Assembly: GCA_031310005.1 (NCBI GenBank)
Contig: CM062388.1
Span: forward strand, 1,984,001-2,048,000
DNA from: Dactylellina haptotyla
Taxonomy: Eukaryota; Ascomycota; Orbiliomycetes; Orbiliales; Orbiliaceae
Length of the DNA stretch: 64,000 nucleotides
Direction of reading: 5' to 3'
Positions within the stretch are counted from its first letter, which is position 1; each line of letters begins with the position of its first letter. Shown here piece after piece: positions 34,839 to 45,512 of the stretch. The notes beneath the pieces were generated by a model. The model was not told the origin of the DNA. It searched no databases and was given only the letters and a program-made list of their open reading frames with translations. The translations under genes were made by a program, and so were the position numbers.

Positions 34839-35646
34839 ACGTCCGGTCCTTCTAACATTTGCATCTCAAACTACACACACAACCTCTTTGTCCTCTGTAC
34901 ACCACCACACAACGTTAACCTTGAACATATATACCCATCTTTTTGATTCGCTCGATTGTATTTGAATATTGCTTCTTTCCTTCTTTCCTATTTCCTCTCT
35001 CTACTACTTACTATCTTTTTGCTGTTCGAATGCTTCTTTCTTTCTATCTTTACGGTCTTGGCCACGGTATACGATAACGGCCTCTCATTCTCTCATTCTT
35101 CTGTTCTGCTCTGGACAATCTTCGTTCTTTCTTTCATTATTCGCAATATCGTTTTTCACATATGGAGTGGTTTGTTTGTAAGGGTAGATGGAAAGGGGCG
35201 TTGGCTGATTCTGGGGACCGAGCATACCCTTCGTACATATTGCATAGCGACGGCGTTTTTTCACCCTTTTTTTATATTTTACACTTTTTTTTATACCACC
35301 ACCCACACACATATATATACACACACAGAAGATGTAGGTTTATGTACGATGTTCTACCGTGTTACTATACTGTTTACTTTTATGTATGTATACTTAGCTA
35401 CCACCTTTAAATTAAGGATCCAAACCGACGAGTGGGGCGACTAGCTGGGCTCCCTCAAATCGAATCAAATCAAATATAAGAATTATCAAATAAGTTACCA
35501 GATATGGATGTAAGATGTATCGATTGTCTCGTAAACCAGACTTGGCTTTACAGCCGCGAGGTTATTCACGCCGCGGAGATATACTCGCGCAGTGTGTAGA
35601 TTTAACGAAAAAGGGGAAAAAGAAGAAACGGAAATAAAAGTCATCT
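34839..35646. other. Intergenic between convergent genes
   Basis: A pyrimidine-rich 3' region (34,970-35,160) that includes a (CA/TA)n microsatellite near 35,303-35,330. The overlapping open frames are products of low complexity. No gene is supported. Confidence 0.6.
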
Positions 35647-37600
35647 CTACTCATCCACGAAAGTAGCTTCGATAATGCTAAGCAAGGCATTAGGCGGCCT
35701 AATCACGCTATCGAATCTAAGCCTTGGATCGGCCTCAGCGAACAGCCGTCTCCAATCCGACTCCTCCCGCTCCCGCGCATTGAACGCCACAAGCATCACA
35801 ATATCCAACATTCTAGATCCGACAACACGATCGATCAGTACCCGCTCAAAAAATAATACCATAACAACCACACAGTTAATAAAATGTCAGTCAGTGAAAG
35901 AAGCTTACCTAACCCGGCGATCTTGCCACGGATTCAAAGTATTAGGTTCCGGCAAACACAACTCGTTCACCACCACCCGCGATCCATGTCTCAAGCCCGG
36001 CACTAGACTCTTAAGAATCAACACGGCCTCCTTATCCGGCCAGTCGTGCAGACACCAGCGGATAAGGTACACGTCGGCGCCCACGACGGGTTGCGGGGTG
36101 AGGAAGTCGTGTTCGCGGTATTCGAAGCGCGGTTTCAACGCGGGATCGATGGACGCCTCGCCGGTCTGTAGCGAGAGCACGGCTTTGTCTTGCACGATGA
36201 ATTTGAAGTCCGGGTGGTCCTTGGCTATTTCTTGTGAGACGAAACCTGTGGCGCCGCCGACCTGGGGATAGATAAATAGGAATGTTAGGTCTAGTACTTT
36301 TTCATTTATTCATTTTTAATAGAAATATGGGGTATGTTATTTTGGGTTTCCGCATGCGGTGGGTGGGTGGGTGAATGCCGACGCACAACAACAATGAAAA
36401 CAGAATAGATAACAATAAGAGTCATGTACACGGCGACTGCCGCAGTTAACAATAGGGATACGAATACTCACATCGACAATAGTGGCGTCCTTCGGAAGCT
36501 TGTTCCAATCGTAGCCCTTGGCCAGATAATCGACGGTAAACCCCTGACTAGTACTAAACAACGACATTGACACGCCAAACCTCTGCGCCTTCTCCGGATA
36601 CACACCAAAATACTCGAAGAACCCCTTGCCGTCCTGGGTGAACGCGAAGGGCGCATCCTGAGTCGCGTACGAGTCCGGAGCCTTCTCGAGGGCTTCGACG
36701 ACTTTCGTCGCCGCGGGGGCGAGATCTTCGACGTTGTAGTTGATCCAAGCTTGCATGTGGATGTCGTCGCGGAGGATGACGGAGGCGGCGGTGTGCGAGA
36801 CGTATCCGTAGCGGGGTTCGCAGAAGATGCGGTTGTTCATCGCGTAGCGGAGGATCTGGCGGATCTTGGGCATGGGGATCTTGGTCTTCTCGGCGATATC
36901 GTCGTAGGAGATATCGCCGGTGTCTGGGACGATCTTGGGGATGTCGAAGTGCATTATTACATGGAGGGCTGATACGTCGTTGAACTATTATTATTTGTGG
37001 AGGGTTAGTAAGACTCTGAAGATAATACTGAATCTCGTATATATATGAATATATATATAATGGAAATAATATGTGAGGCGTATTGGGAGTGGATGTCTAT
37101 ATGATTCTCGAAATCTACTACCGACTTCAAAGTTTGACGGCGAGCGTGCAGGTTCAACGCAGCCGAAGAACGATTGCGGTCAAGCATATAGTCCAACGGT
37201 ATAGAGGTTATATTTTGGGACCAAGAATGAAATAATAGAAAAGACATACATTCCACACCATCCACTGAAGCATCTCGTTCGGCCCCGTCGACAAGTCATA
37301 CATATGCTTCGACGCCGTCTGCACGGCATTCCTAGCCGCATGGACCTTCTGCAGCTCCGGTGTCGTCGGGGACGGCAACGGGAACTTCAGCGGCCCGTCC
37401 GATGCGAAGGAAGGGTACGGCAACCCCTGGGACTCGATATAATCTTCCACGATTTTGGCGTTCGCAGAGATTTGCGCGGCCAGTTCCGACAGTTTGGGTC
37501 GGAGCAAGGGTGCTGGCGCGGCGCCGTTAGTATAGCCGCCATTTAGGTGCGCGCCGTTAGTCGAGGCACCGTTGGTGTGCGTTCCGTTAGTTGTCGCCAT
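35647..37600 (-). CDS. SAM-dependent O-methyltransferase (COMT / sterigmatocystin-OMT-like)
   Basis: Four exons are 37600-37250, 36984-36472, 36261-35909 and 35812-35647. The introns are 265, 210 and 96 nt with GTATGT, GTGAGT and GTAAGC donors. The total is 1,383 nt, giving 460 residues. The N-terminus is a low-complexity NGTHTNGASTNG-type stretch. A winged-helix dimerisation region follows (WNFNDVSALHVIMHFDIPK; ISYDDIAEKTKIP). The SAM-binding Rossmann motif is VDVGGATGFVSQ at about residues 287-298, and the catalytic base lies in RWCLHDWPDKEA, with His at about residue 360. The enzyme transfers a methyl group to a hydroxyl, usually of an aromatic polyketide or phenolic compound. The acceptor is unknown. 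The first two introns are much longer than the window's norm. No polyketide synthase or oxidase lies next to it, so it appears to stand alone. Confidence 0.9.
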
Positions 37601-39755
37601 CTGTTATTTGTAGGGATGAGTTAAATATTAAAAATAGTATTCTCAGTTTGGCTCCAGCGATATTCGAGGGGGTGTTAAGATCCGAGCTGGGAGGGAAGAG
37701 AGGACGGCGGGTAACAATGGCATTCTTTTGTTAGGGATTTAAATACTTTTATTCGAGGGAGAAAGAGAGAGAGGCAGTGAGAACGAACCGCTCAGCCGAT
37801 GTGAAAGAGGGGAAAGCTGCTGAGACTGGATCCCGGCGCTGACTTACTCGCGCTACATGACCGCTTCTCCTCTTCTTCCTCCCCAGACCATGGCATTGAT
37901 AACCAAGTGGGTCGCCTTTGTGAAGCGTGGTGCACTCGTGGCCATTGGGGAATGGCTGCTAGCTAGTTCGGCTGACCCGCAGGAGTAGTCTACGGGCTAG
38001 TTGAGAGTTTACTCTGGCAAGCTAGCTTTGCCATATCTAGGGTGGTGAAGCTAATATCCGGGAACCTTCCCGCGGCAGAGGGAATAAAACGGCGGCTGGG
38101 GTTGGGAAAATATGCCAAAAGTTTAAATCGGGTTCACGAGCATGGTAGGTAGACAGGAAGTACTGGTACGTAGCTTCAAGGGTACGTCGGCAAAACCTTG
38201 GATCGATTCGATTGTGAGTTTGCCTTCGTGGAAAATGACAATGCAATGCAGTGAATGCCTGTGTGTTCCGAGTCCCCGGTCAACGGGATTTCCAGAAAAC
38301 CCGGCTCCAACGGTGATTGGGTTGGCTGAGTGTTTCGGGTAGCACAGACGTGCAGCCGAATAGAGCAATGGTGGAGACGCACGAAATCGAATCGTCAGGC
38401 CACCGAATGGGACGGCGGGCAAACATGGGACCAATGGCGCACCGCAGAGGCACGTATTTCCCGCCTATCGTCTGTAATGTTTGCGCTGGCCGCCTGTGCT
38501 ACTTCCCTCGGAGCTCGTGAAAGCTTAGGAAGAGAGAAATGTCTTGAAAACTTAATCTTGCGTGGAAAATGTACCCGGGAAAAAGGGTCCTGGCGATTCG
38601 GGTCACGTCAAGTTGGTGTTGGCTGGCCCGGCTGGGCGACGGAGCGTCGGGTCGCTGCGATAGCATTTGTCATCGGTTTGGTAAATATTCGCGGTTATTG
38701 CGTAAGAAGGGATTAAACGGCGGCCGACGAGGTCTCGGATTAGCTGCATTAGTGTTTGCCCTTCGCCCGGGAAATGGCGAGCATTTTTCGCTATCTCTTC
38801 ATTATTATTAAATACCGTGGGCTTAGCTAAGTATATTTGCAGCAGATGCGCACAGCTGAGGCAAAGCAGATAGCAAACGCGGGCGAGCTGAGGATCAACT
38901 ACCGTCACCTCTGTATCGGGCATGGCCTCTCGACGGCCCCATTGGGCATATGACGGAGCTGTGGGGACCCATGGAAACTGCACCGCTCGCTGCACAAATA
39001 TGTGATATATATCTGCATATCACACAACTGCGAAGAAAAACAAGCTCGAGCCCGCCAGGTAGCAGTGTCGTCGTCTATACACCCTTCCCTCCCCAACAAA
39101 TTACGCGGCGTCTTGGGGACAATGACCGCATTGTCCAGGACGGCCATCCCTGTCGAAACGAATATCGACGACTAATATGCCTCGAAGGGAGGCAGGAAAG
39201 CAAGAATCCTCTCCTGCGGGCCAGGTTCGGTTTGTGATTGCGCGTTTATCGATCCTCACCGTACTGATCAGCTGAGGCATTCTCTCGCTCGTGCTAGCGA
39301 TGCAATGCAACCCGTCGGAAATGCGGATATAACTCGCCCACCTCGCTCGATTGGAGAGGCCGTTTGGCATCGTCTCGAGGAGCATTCTGTCCTTCCGACA
39401 TCTTCCATGCGTTGGGCTTTGTGGGCGGGTCGGTCTCCCAGCGCCGGCCAGCCGCGAATGGAACACAAGGTTTTCTGTCACGCATACGCCTTCTTTCTGA
39501 CGTTGCTCGTCTATGCTCGCCAGAAGGCGGACATGGTTTCGGGCCCACCGCATCTCTTCGTGCAGTTGAGCAAACAGACAAACAGAATATGGTAGTAGGT
39601 TCTGTGGGGAGGAATTTGTCTGGGCATTTTGGATAGACCGCACCACGCGCCTGATGTTTGATTCAATATTATTATCATTATCGTTTATAAATTTATACAC
39701 CGATAATTATATGAATTATGGCTAGATATCCTCGACTGTATGCCATCAATTGATA
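37601..39755. other. Intergenic, no gene supported
   Basis: About 2.2 kb upstream of the O-methyltransferase gene and downstream of the membrane-protein gene. Open frames of 103-199 codons occur on both strands (38,123-38,434, 38,330-38,716 and 39,101-39,700), but they overlap each other in different frames. They lack hydrophobic, domain or splice features, so I treat them as chance. Confidence 0.5.
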
Positions 39756-41033
39756 TCAACCCCACCAACTGATCTCGTACGCCAGACGCGGCGCACGAAG
39801 CCACCAACCCACACAACTCCTCACCAACAGCACCGACCCGACCCCCACCGCCACTTGCTGCTGCCAATCCCCCAGCCCGCCCGCCGCCTCAGGAATAAAC
39901 TTGAACCCGTTCCTCACCACCACGGGCACCGCCATCGTCCACGGCGCCACCGCCATCATGGTCACATACGTGCACAGCAGCAACAAACACCCAAATCCAT
40001 TGATAAGTAGATACCCCGTCGCGGTATTCCACCCCACCCTGGCGGCCCCACCCTGGCGGAACGCGGGGACCTGATAGTATCTGAGGAATTTATATCCAGC
40101 CGTGGACGCGCCGAAGCTCCAATGGCGCAACGGGGCCGCCACGAGATGTGTGTAGAAACCCCACCATCGTCCTTCAGGCTTAAACGATCTGTACGTGCCC
40201 ACCGCGTCGATGACGGATTTACTCTCGCGCGCGTATAGTCTTATATCAGTTATCATCCACTTCAACGAGTCGGATATCTCAGCGGATGTATAGCTTGCCA
40301 ACGATAATTCCTGCGGCAACGGATATCGTTCTATCGCGGGGAATCGGGCAAACGTCCACCCGAGGAACGCGGATTTAGAGTATTGGAATGCTAATTCTAA
40401 AGCGACGAAGAAGACAAGGGTGCGCACTACCCTGTGAGTTTCCGGGTACGTGCCGTTTAAAGTCGTGTGAAGGACCGTCATGAGCGAGAGCAGGACGTAG
40501 CCCATTATGGCGTATTGGATACCCAGCGAGGTGAGTTCGAAGACGGCCCAGGCGTTGAAGATCGGGGCGTAGCTGTGGATGTCATCGTATGAGGGGATGT
40601 TGAGGATTAATGTTGTGAAGGAGACGATGTGCGCGAGGAGGATGAGTGCGAAGTTTAAGTTGAAGAGCGGGAAGAAGTAGATGCCGGTTTTTTTGGTTGT
40701 GTCTTTGGATTTACTCGGGGATGCGCCGGATGCGAGGAGGGTGAGGTTTCGGGTTCTTTGTTCTTGTAGGAGTTCGGCGGCCCTTTCGGGATCGGTGTCC
40801 GGTGGGACAAGAGGGTCTGAGGGGGCGGTATTTGTGTCCGTCGAAGGTTTTGGGATGGCTTTTTCGAAGCGGAGACGGTAGGTTAGGAAATCGATCCATA
40901 GAGCTACGTTGATCAGGAAGAAGGCTATAATGACGCCCGGGCCGAAGGTAGTGGTTATCTTAATTACCCCGAGGACCTTTGGGATGCCATTGTCCGGGCC
41001 CGTTATAATATCCGGTGTGAAATCGGACGGCAT
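39756..41033 (-). CDS. Multi-pass membrane protein, family not recognised
   Basis: A single-exon frame of 425 residues starting MPSDFTPDIITGPDNGIP at 41033. About seven hydrophobic segments are visible: GPGVIIAFFLINVALWI; FFPLFNLNFALILLAHIVSF; AVFELTSLGIQYAIMGYVLLSL; VVRTLVFFVALELAFQY; TATGYLLINGFGCLLLLCTYV; VAPWTMAVPVVV; and VAVGVGSVLLVRSCVGWW. A polar loop rich in Pro, Thr and Asp lies between the first two. The stretch RWWGFYTHLVAAPLRHW recalls membrane-bound acyltransferases only superficially, and no catalytic motif is clear. It is divergently arranged with the Trm4 gene, with 679 bp between their starts. The function is unknown. Confidence 0.75.
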   Translation of the reverse strand: MPSDFTPDIITGPDNGIPKVLGVIKITTTFGPGVIIAFFLINVALWIDFLTYRLRFEKAIPKPSTDTNTAPSDPLVPPDTDPERAAELLQEQRTRNLTLLASGASPSKSKDTTKKTGIYFFPLFNLNFALILLAHIVSFTTLILNIPSYDDIHSYAPIFNAWAVFELTSLGIQYAIMGYVLLSLMTVLHTTLNGTYPETHRVVRTLVFFVALELAFQYSKSAFLGWTFARFPAIERYPLPQELSLASYTSAEISDSLKWMITDIRLYARESKSVIDAVGTYRSFKPEGRWWGFYTHLVAAPLRHWSFGASTAGYKFLRYYQVPAFRQGGAARVGWNTATGYLLINGFGCLLLLCTYVTMMAVAPWTMAVPVVVRNGFKFIPEAAGGLGDWQQQVAVGVGSVLLVRSCVGWWLRAPRLAYEISWWG

Positions 41034-41712
41034 TTTGAGTGTATATTTTGTGAATATATTGAGCTCGTCGGATCTTTAACTGCGAACACTTGGTCCGCTA
41101 TATATCATGATTCGGCCAGAGCAAGGCTGGGGTATAAAACTTAAAATTCGATAGCGCTCGCTGACAAGCGACGGAGTGAATGGTTATATTGTCATGAACT
41201 AGAACTCGGACAATCGATAGCGTGCGCAAAGCGTCATTGCAAACGTACACCCCGCCTTTTTATAAACCTGTGAATGCACGTAAATAACTCGATCGCCAGA
41301 TATTATATAATTAGCACGTCTGGCAAAGATCGTGAGAGCCTCGTTTTGGTCGTCTAAAGCTAAGCTTTGGTCGTGCGAAGCTAAGCTTTCGTCAGTCCGG
41401 TCGTCAGCATCGCCCTCAACCGGCGCAGGACTCCGCTTCCGCGTGCTGCCTGAACACGCCTTCCTATTCGTACTATACGACTACGACTACGACGCCTCCC
41501 TGCAACACGGTGGCACAGAGAGGCTCTAATCAAAACGGTGTTGCATTTGTGGCCGGATTACCTGTTCAAGTTAGCGTTGTGGGAGGTTACCCGACTGGGC
41601 AATTCTCGCCAGCCATCGCAGAAATTTATTGGCTTTCGAAGCTCTGCACGAGGAACATACCTTTCGCTTTCGACATCACCAAAGAAACGTTAGAATATAC
41701 GCACCACCCACA
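41034..41712. promoter_or_regulatory. Shared divergent upstream region
   Basis: 679 bp between the starts of the membrane-protein gene (minus) and the Trm4 gene (plus), so it must hold both promoters. A near-direct repeat, 'TCGT...AAGCTAAGCTTTGGTCGT...AAGCTAAGCTTTCGTC', occurs at about 41,347-41,395, with two copies of AAGCTAAGCTTT. I cannot name a factor. Confidence 0.45.
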
Positions 41713-44522
41713 ATGTCGCGCAAGAACAGGAGTAAACGCGGTGCGGATAAGGTACGTTGTCTATCTTTCTAATTGATCTTTTTCTCTTGTAAAGAATATG
41801 ATTACTAACATCCCGGTTTGAATCTGTAGAAGGGCCGTGGCGGCCGCTCGAACGGCAACCAAGAGCGAACGGACTACACGCAACTGCCCAAGGATAACGC
41901 CAAGTTTGAAAACTACTATGTCGCGCAGGGCATCGTGCCGGACGAAGAAGAGTTCAAGAAGTTCTGGCAGAGCTTGAAGGATACGCTGCCCACGACGTGG
42001 CGGTTCACCGGCAGCAAAGGGTACCTCCTACCTCTCTCCCAATTGAACGAACACACGGCGATATATCTATGAAACTAGCGTTTTGATAGAATATAAGATA
42101 TAGAAGGATATATATACTGATTGGAGATATCTTGTAGACACGCTATATCCGTCCGAAACACCCTCCTCACAAAACACATCCCCCAGCTCACAAACACCAC
42201 CTTCGAGGGCACCACCATCCCGGCCCCGACCCCGCTCTCATGGTACCCAGACCAGCTCGCCTGGCAGCTCACCGTCGGGAAGCAGGTCATCCGCCGCTCC
42301 CCGCCGTTCAAGCAGCTACAGGCCTTCCTCGTCTCCGAAACCTCGTCCGGTAACATCTCCCGCCAGGAGGCCGTCAGCATGATCCCCCCGCTGCTCATGG
42401 ACGTCGAACCCCACCATACAGTACTGGACATGTGCGCGGCGCCCGGCTCCAAAACCGCACAATTGATCGAAGCCATCCACGCCGGTGAAGAAGAGCGGGT
42501 CCTCGAAGCCTCCGCTCAACTAAAGGATACCGATCCCGCTTCCCGCCCTCTTGAAGCAAACGAAGTCCCCGAGAAACTCCTCGGGCGCGCAACAGGTCTC
42601 GTCATCGCCAACGACGCAGATTATAAACGAAGTCACCTGTTAATCCACCAGACCAAACGCCTGAATACCCCGAATTTCATCGTCACAAATTACGATGCAA
42701 CGCTATACCCTTCCCTCCGCCTTCCCACCGAACAGTCTGAAGACGGCAAACGCGCAAAACAGCAGTACCTTAAATTCGACCGCGTGCTGTGCGATGTTCC
42801 CTGCAGCGGCGACGGGACCGTGCGAAAGAACCCGCTCATCTGGCGCGATTGGAGTCCCGCTAACGGAAACGGTCTGTGGAGCACACAGGCGCGCATTCTC
42901 GTGCGCGGATTACAGCTGCTTAAAGTCGGCGGACGGTTAGTGTATTCCACTTGCTCGCTGAACCCGATCGAGAACGAAGCGGTAGTGCACGCTGCTATCG
43001 AGCGGTGCGGCGGGGCGGGGGTGGTTGAGATTGTGGATGTGAGCGATAGATTACCCGGGTTGGTGAGGAGGGAGGGGATGAAGAAGTGGAAGGTTATGGA
43101 TCGCGATGGGTCGTGGTTTGAGAGTTGGGAGGAGGTGAGGGAGAAGGGGGAGCCGTATACTGATCGTTTGACGAGGGGGATGTTCCCGCCTGAAGATGCG
43201 GAGGGGCAGTTGGCGGGGATGTTGAATAGAGCTGTTAGGGTATACCCGCATTTGCAGGATACCGGTGGCTTCTTTATTACCGTGTTACATAAGAAGGGGG
43301 CGATTAAGGCTGCGCCGGAGGGGGAGACGGTGCGGACTGGCGGGCAGAGGATGAAAGGCGTCGCTGTGGAGGGTAGCAGTAATAGTGGGAACGGGGTTGC
43401 GGCTACGGCTGATATCGATGTTCCGATGGTGGAGGAAGTAGGGATCAGCTCCGCTTCTACGGCGAACGGGGTCAAGAGGGCTCTGTTCGTCGAGGAAGAG
43501 GAGGCAGCGGATCCGGGGTCTCCTACTAAACGACAGAAACTCGATTCCACTGCTGATACTCCGGTGACAGAGAAGGACGATGATAACGATGCCCCGGCGC
43601 CGTTGGATATCCCGTCCGCGAACCAGAATACTAAAGTTGAGAAGGAAGCGGAGGAGGAACAGGAGGTCAAAGTGTCGACTAAGAAGCCCCGTGGGAATTT
43701 CAACGAGGAGCCGTTCAAGTTCCTACCGGCGTCGCACCAGGTGCTCGATATTATCAAGAAGTTCTACGTGCTCTCGCCGTATTTCCCGTTGGATAACTTT
43801 CTGGTCCGGAACGCGGAGGGGATTCCCGTGCGAACTATATACTTCACGTCTACGCTGGCCAGGCAGATTCTCACGGAGAACGAGGGGAGAGGGGTACGGT
43901 TTGTGCACTGCGGTGTGAAGATGTTCAATCGTCAGGAGGTGCAGGATCCCGAGGCGTGTCAGTGGAGGATTCAGAATGAAGGGTTGGGACTGGTCGAGAG
44001 CTGGGTGGGGGAGAAGAGAGTCGTGCATTTGAAGCAGAAGGAGACGCTGAGGTGGTTGATGAAGGAGTTGTTCCCGAGGGTGGAGGATTGCGGGGAAATC
44101 AGGGAGCGGGTGGAGAGCGTCGGGGCTGGATGTTGTGTGCTCCGGGTGGATTTGGCGGAGGATGAAGCCGGGAAGGAGGTGGGGCGGTTGGTGCTGCCGC
44201 TGTGGAAGAGCCGGTTTACGTTGAACCTGATGCTGCCGAAGGAGGAGAGGAAGTATGCATTTACCCTATCTTTTGATCTACTTTACATACATATTTCTTG
44301 GAATACAGACACTAACTAAGGGTTGTTTCTAGGGCGATGTTGTTGCGGTTGTTTGATGATACGGAGGGCCCACGGGATTCTACGAAGGAGCAGAGGGAGG
44401 CAGATGCGAAGGCTAGGAGAGAGGCTAAGGCTAAAGAAGAGGGGGAGGATGTTGAAGAGGCGGTAGAAGAAGAGGACGAGGATGATATCCTGGGTGACGT
44501 CGAGGGCGACGAGGAGAACTAA
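41713..44522 (+). CDS. TRM4: tRNA (cytosine-5)-methyltransferase Trm4/Ncl1 (NSUN2 orthologue)
   Basis: Exons are 41713-41751, 41830-42020, 42138-44252 and 44333-44522. The introns are 78, 117 and 80 nt, with GTACGT, GTACCT and GTATGC donors. The total is 2,535 nt, giving 844 residues. The first exon encodes a basic leader (MSRKNRSKRGADK). The N-terminal RNA-recognition part (FENYYVAQGIVPDEEEF; TTWRFTGSKG) is followed by the SAM-binding motif LDMCAAPGSKTAQL (about 172-185). The two cysteines of RNA m5C methyltransferases follow: the release Cys in PCSGDG (about 299) and the nucleophile in STCSLNP (about 349). The C-terminus contains a nuclear-signal-like KRQK and ends in a very acidic tail. 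The enzyme makes m5C at several tRNA positions, mainly in the nucleus. Length and layout match fungal Trm4. Confidence 0.95.
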
Positions 44523-45512
44523 AACACGGGCACAATTAGTCCATTGGGACGAATGGGGTAATAGAGTGTATACTACAAAATTCATGTAACAGTACGCTAT
44601 CAACCAAAAATACTACTATTATTATCATTATTATATTCTATTTATATTCATGAATGTGTACATCTGCGTGAATATCACCAATATCTGCATTAATTTAGAG
44701 TGCGTTGATAGTCTGTGCGATAACGCCACACCGCCACCCTTAAGCCACATTATCGCCTTGACGTTTGAGTATCCACCGACGTGAATTGCTCGGAATATAA
44801 AAGACCATCGAAGCAGAGATCCAGCAAATGGCTGCCGGCGAGAGGGCGGAATGTACGTGAATTCGCAGTGCTGCAGGTGCCCGGCGTTGATGCGCTGTCC
44901 AGCAAGCGTTCGCCGTGTTGATTGGCCGGCACCGTCAACTCGCAAGATCCCATCACCACAAACTTGCACAGCTTCCGGCTTCCCTCATTCCTCCCTCCAA
45001 CTCCATCTCCACCATCATATCCACTGCTCTCTGACGGCCACAACGACGACTAGCGGAAATTATCTTCCGGAGTCTGTGCTCCTCGTCATCTCACTTGACC
45101 TCATTTCCTCGGTCCGGCCAGGTTCATTCAACACAGCTGAGCTCCAGAGCTGGGTTCAAAAGGGGAGCTTGATTAGCTCAAACAAACAAACATTCCCTGG
45201 CCAAAGCTTTCACACCACCCACCCCCGCTTACGCTCCGAGCACACCGCCTGCACGACGACGACCGCAACAGGGCCCGCGATATACGCATACCCCTTAGGC
45301 ACCACCTCCGTCTACCCTTTCTCCGCCATCTCTCTTTTTACGCTCAGAATTCCCCGGAACTCTGAGGCACTCCTAATCACTGGCACCGGCTGCTTCCTGC
45401 TGGACTCATATATTCTCCGGCCAAGCCGCTGCTCTGAAAACCACACGCAAACAACGCCCAAACATATCCTTTCGAGTGTGCCGGCGAGCAGCAGCTCCCA
45501 ACAGCCGCAAAC
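44523..45512. other. Intergenic and kinesin upstream region
   Basis: About 1 kb with no supported gene. The last 500 bp are pyrimidine-rich and in part CA-rich (45,180-45,510), as is common before fungal housekeeping starts. A 224-codon open frame here overlaps the start of the kinesin gene in another frame and looks like a translated leader. Confidence 0.6.

Noticed and set aside
39101-39700. 199-codon minus-strand open frame
   Set aside because: It overlaps several frames on the other strand, and has no family resemblance and no typical start context.
42690-43757. 355-codon minus-strand frame inside Trm4
   Set aside because: Antisense shadow of a conserved gene whose plus-strand product has all catalytic motifs.
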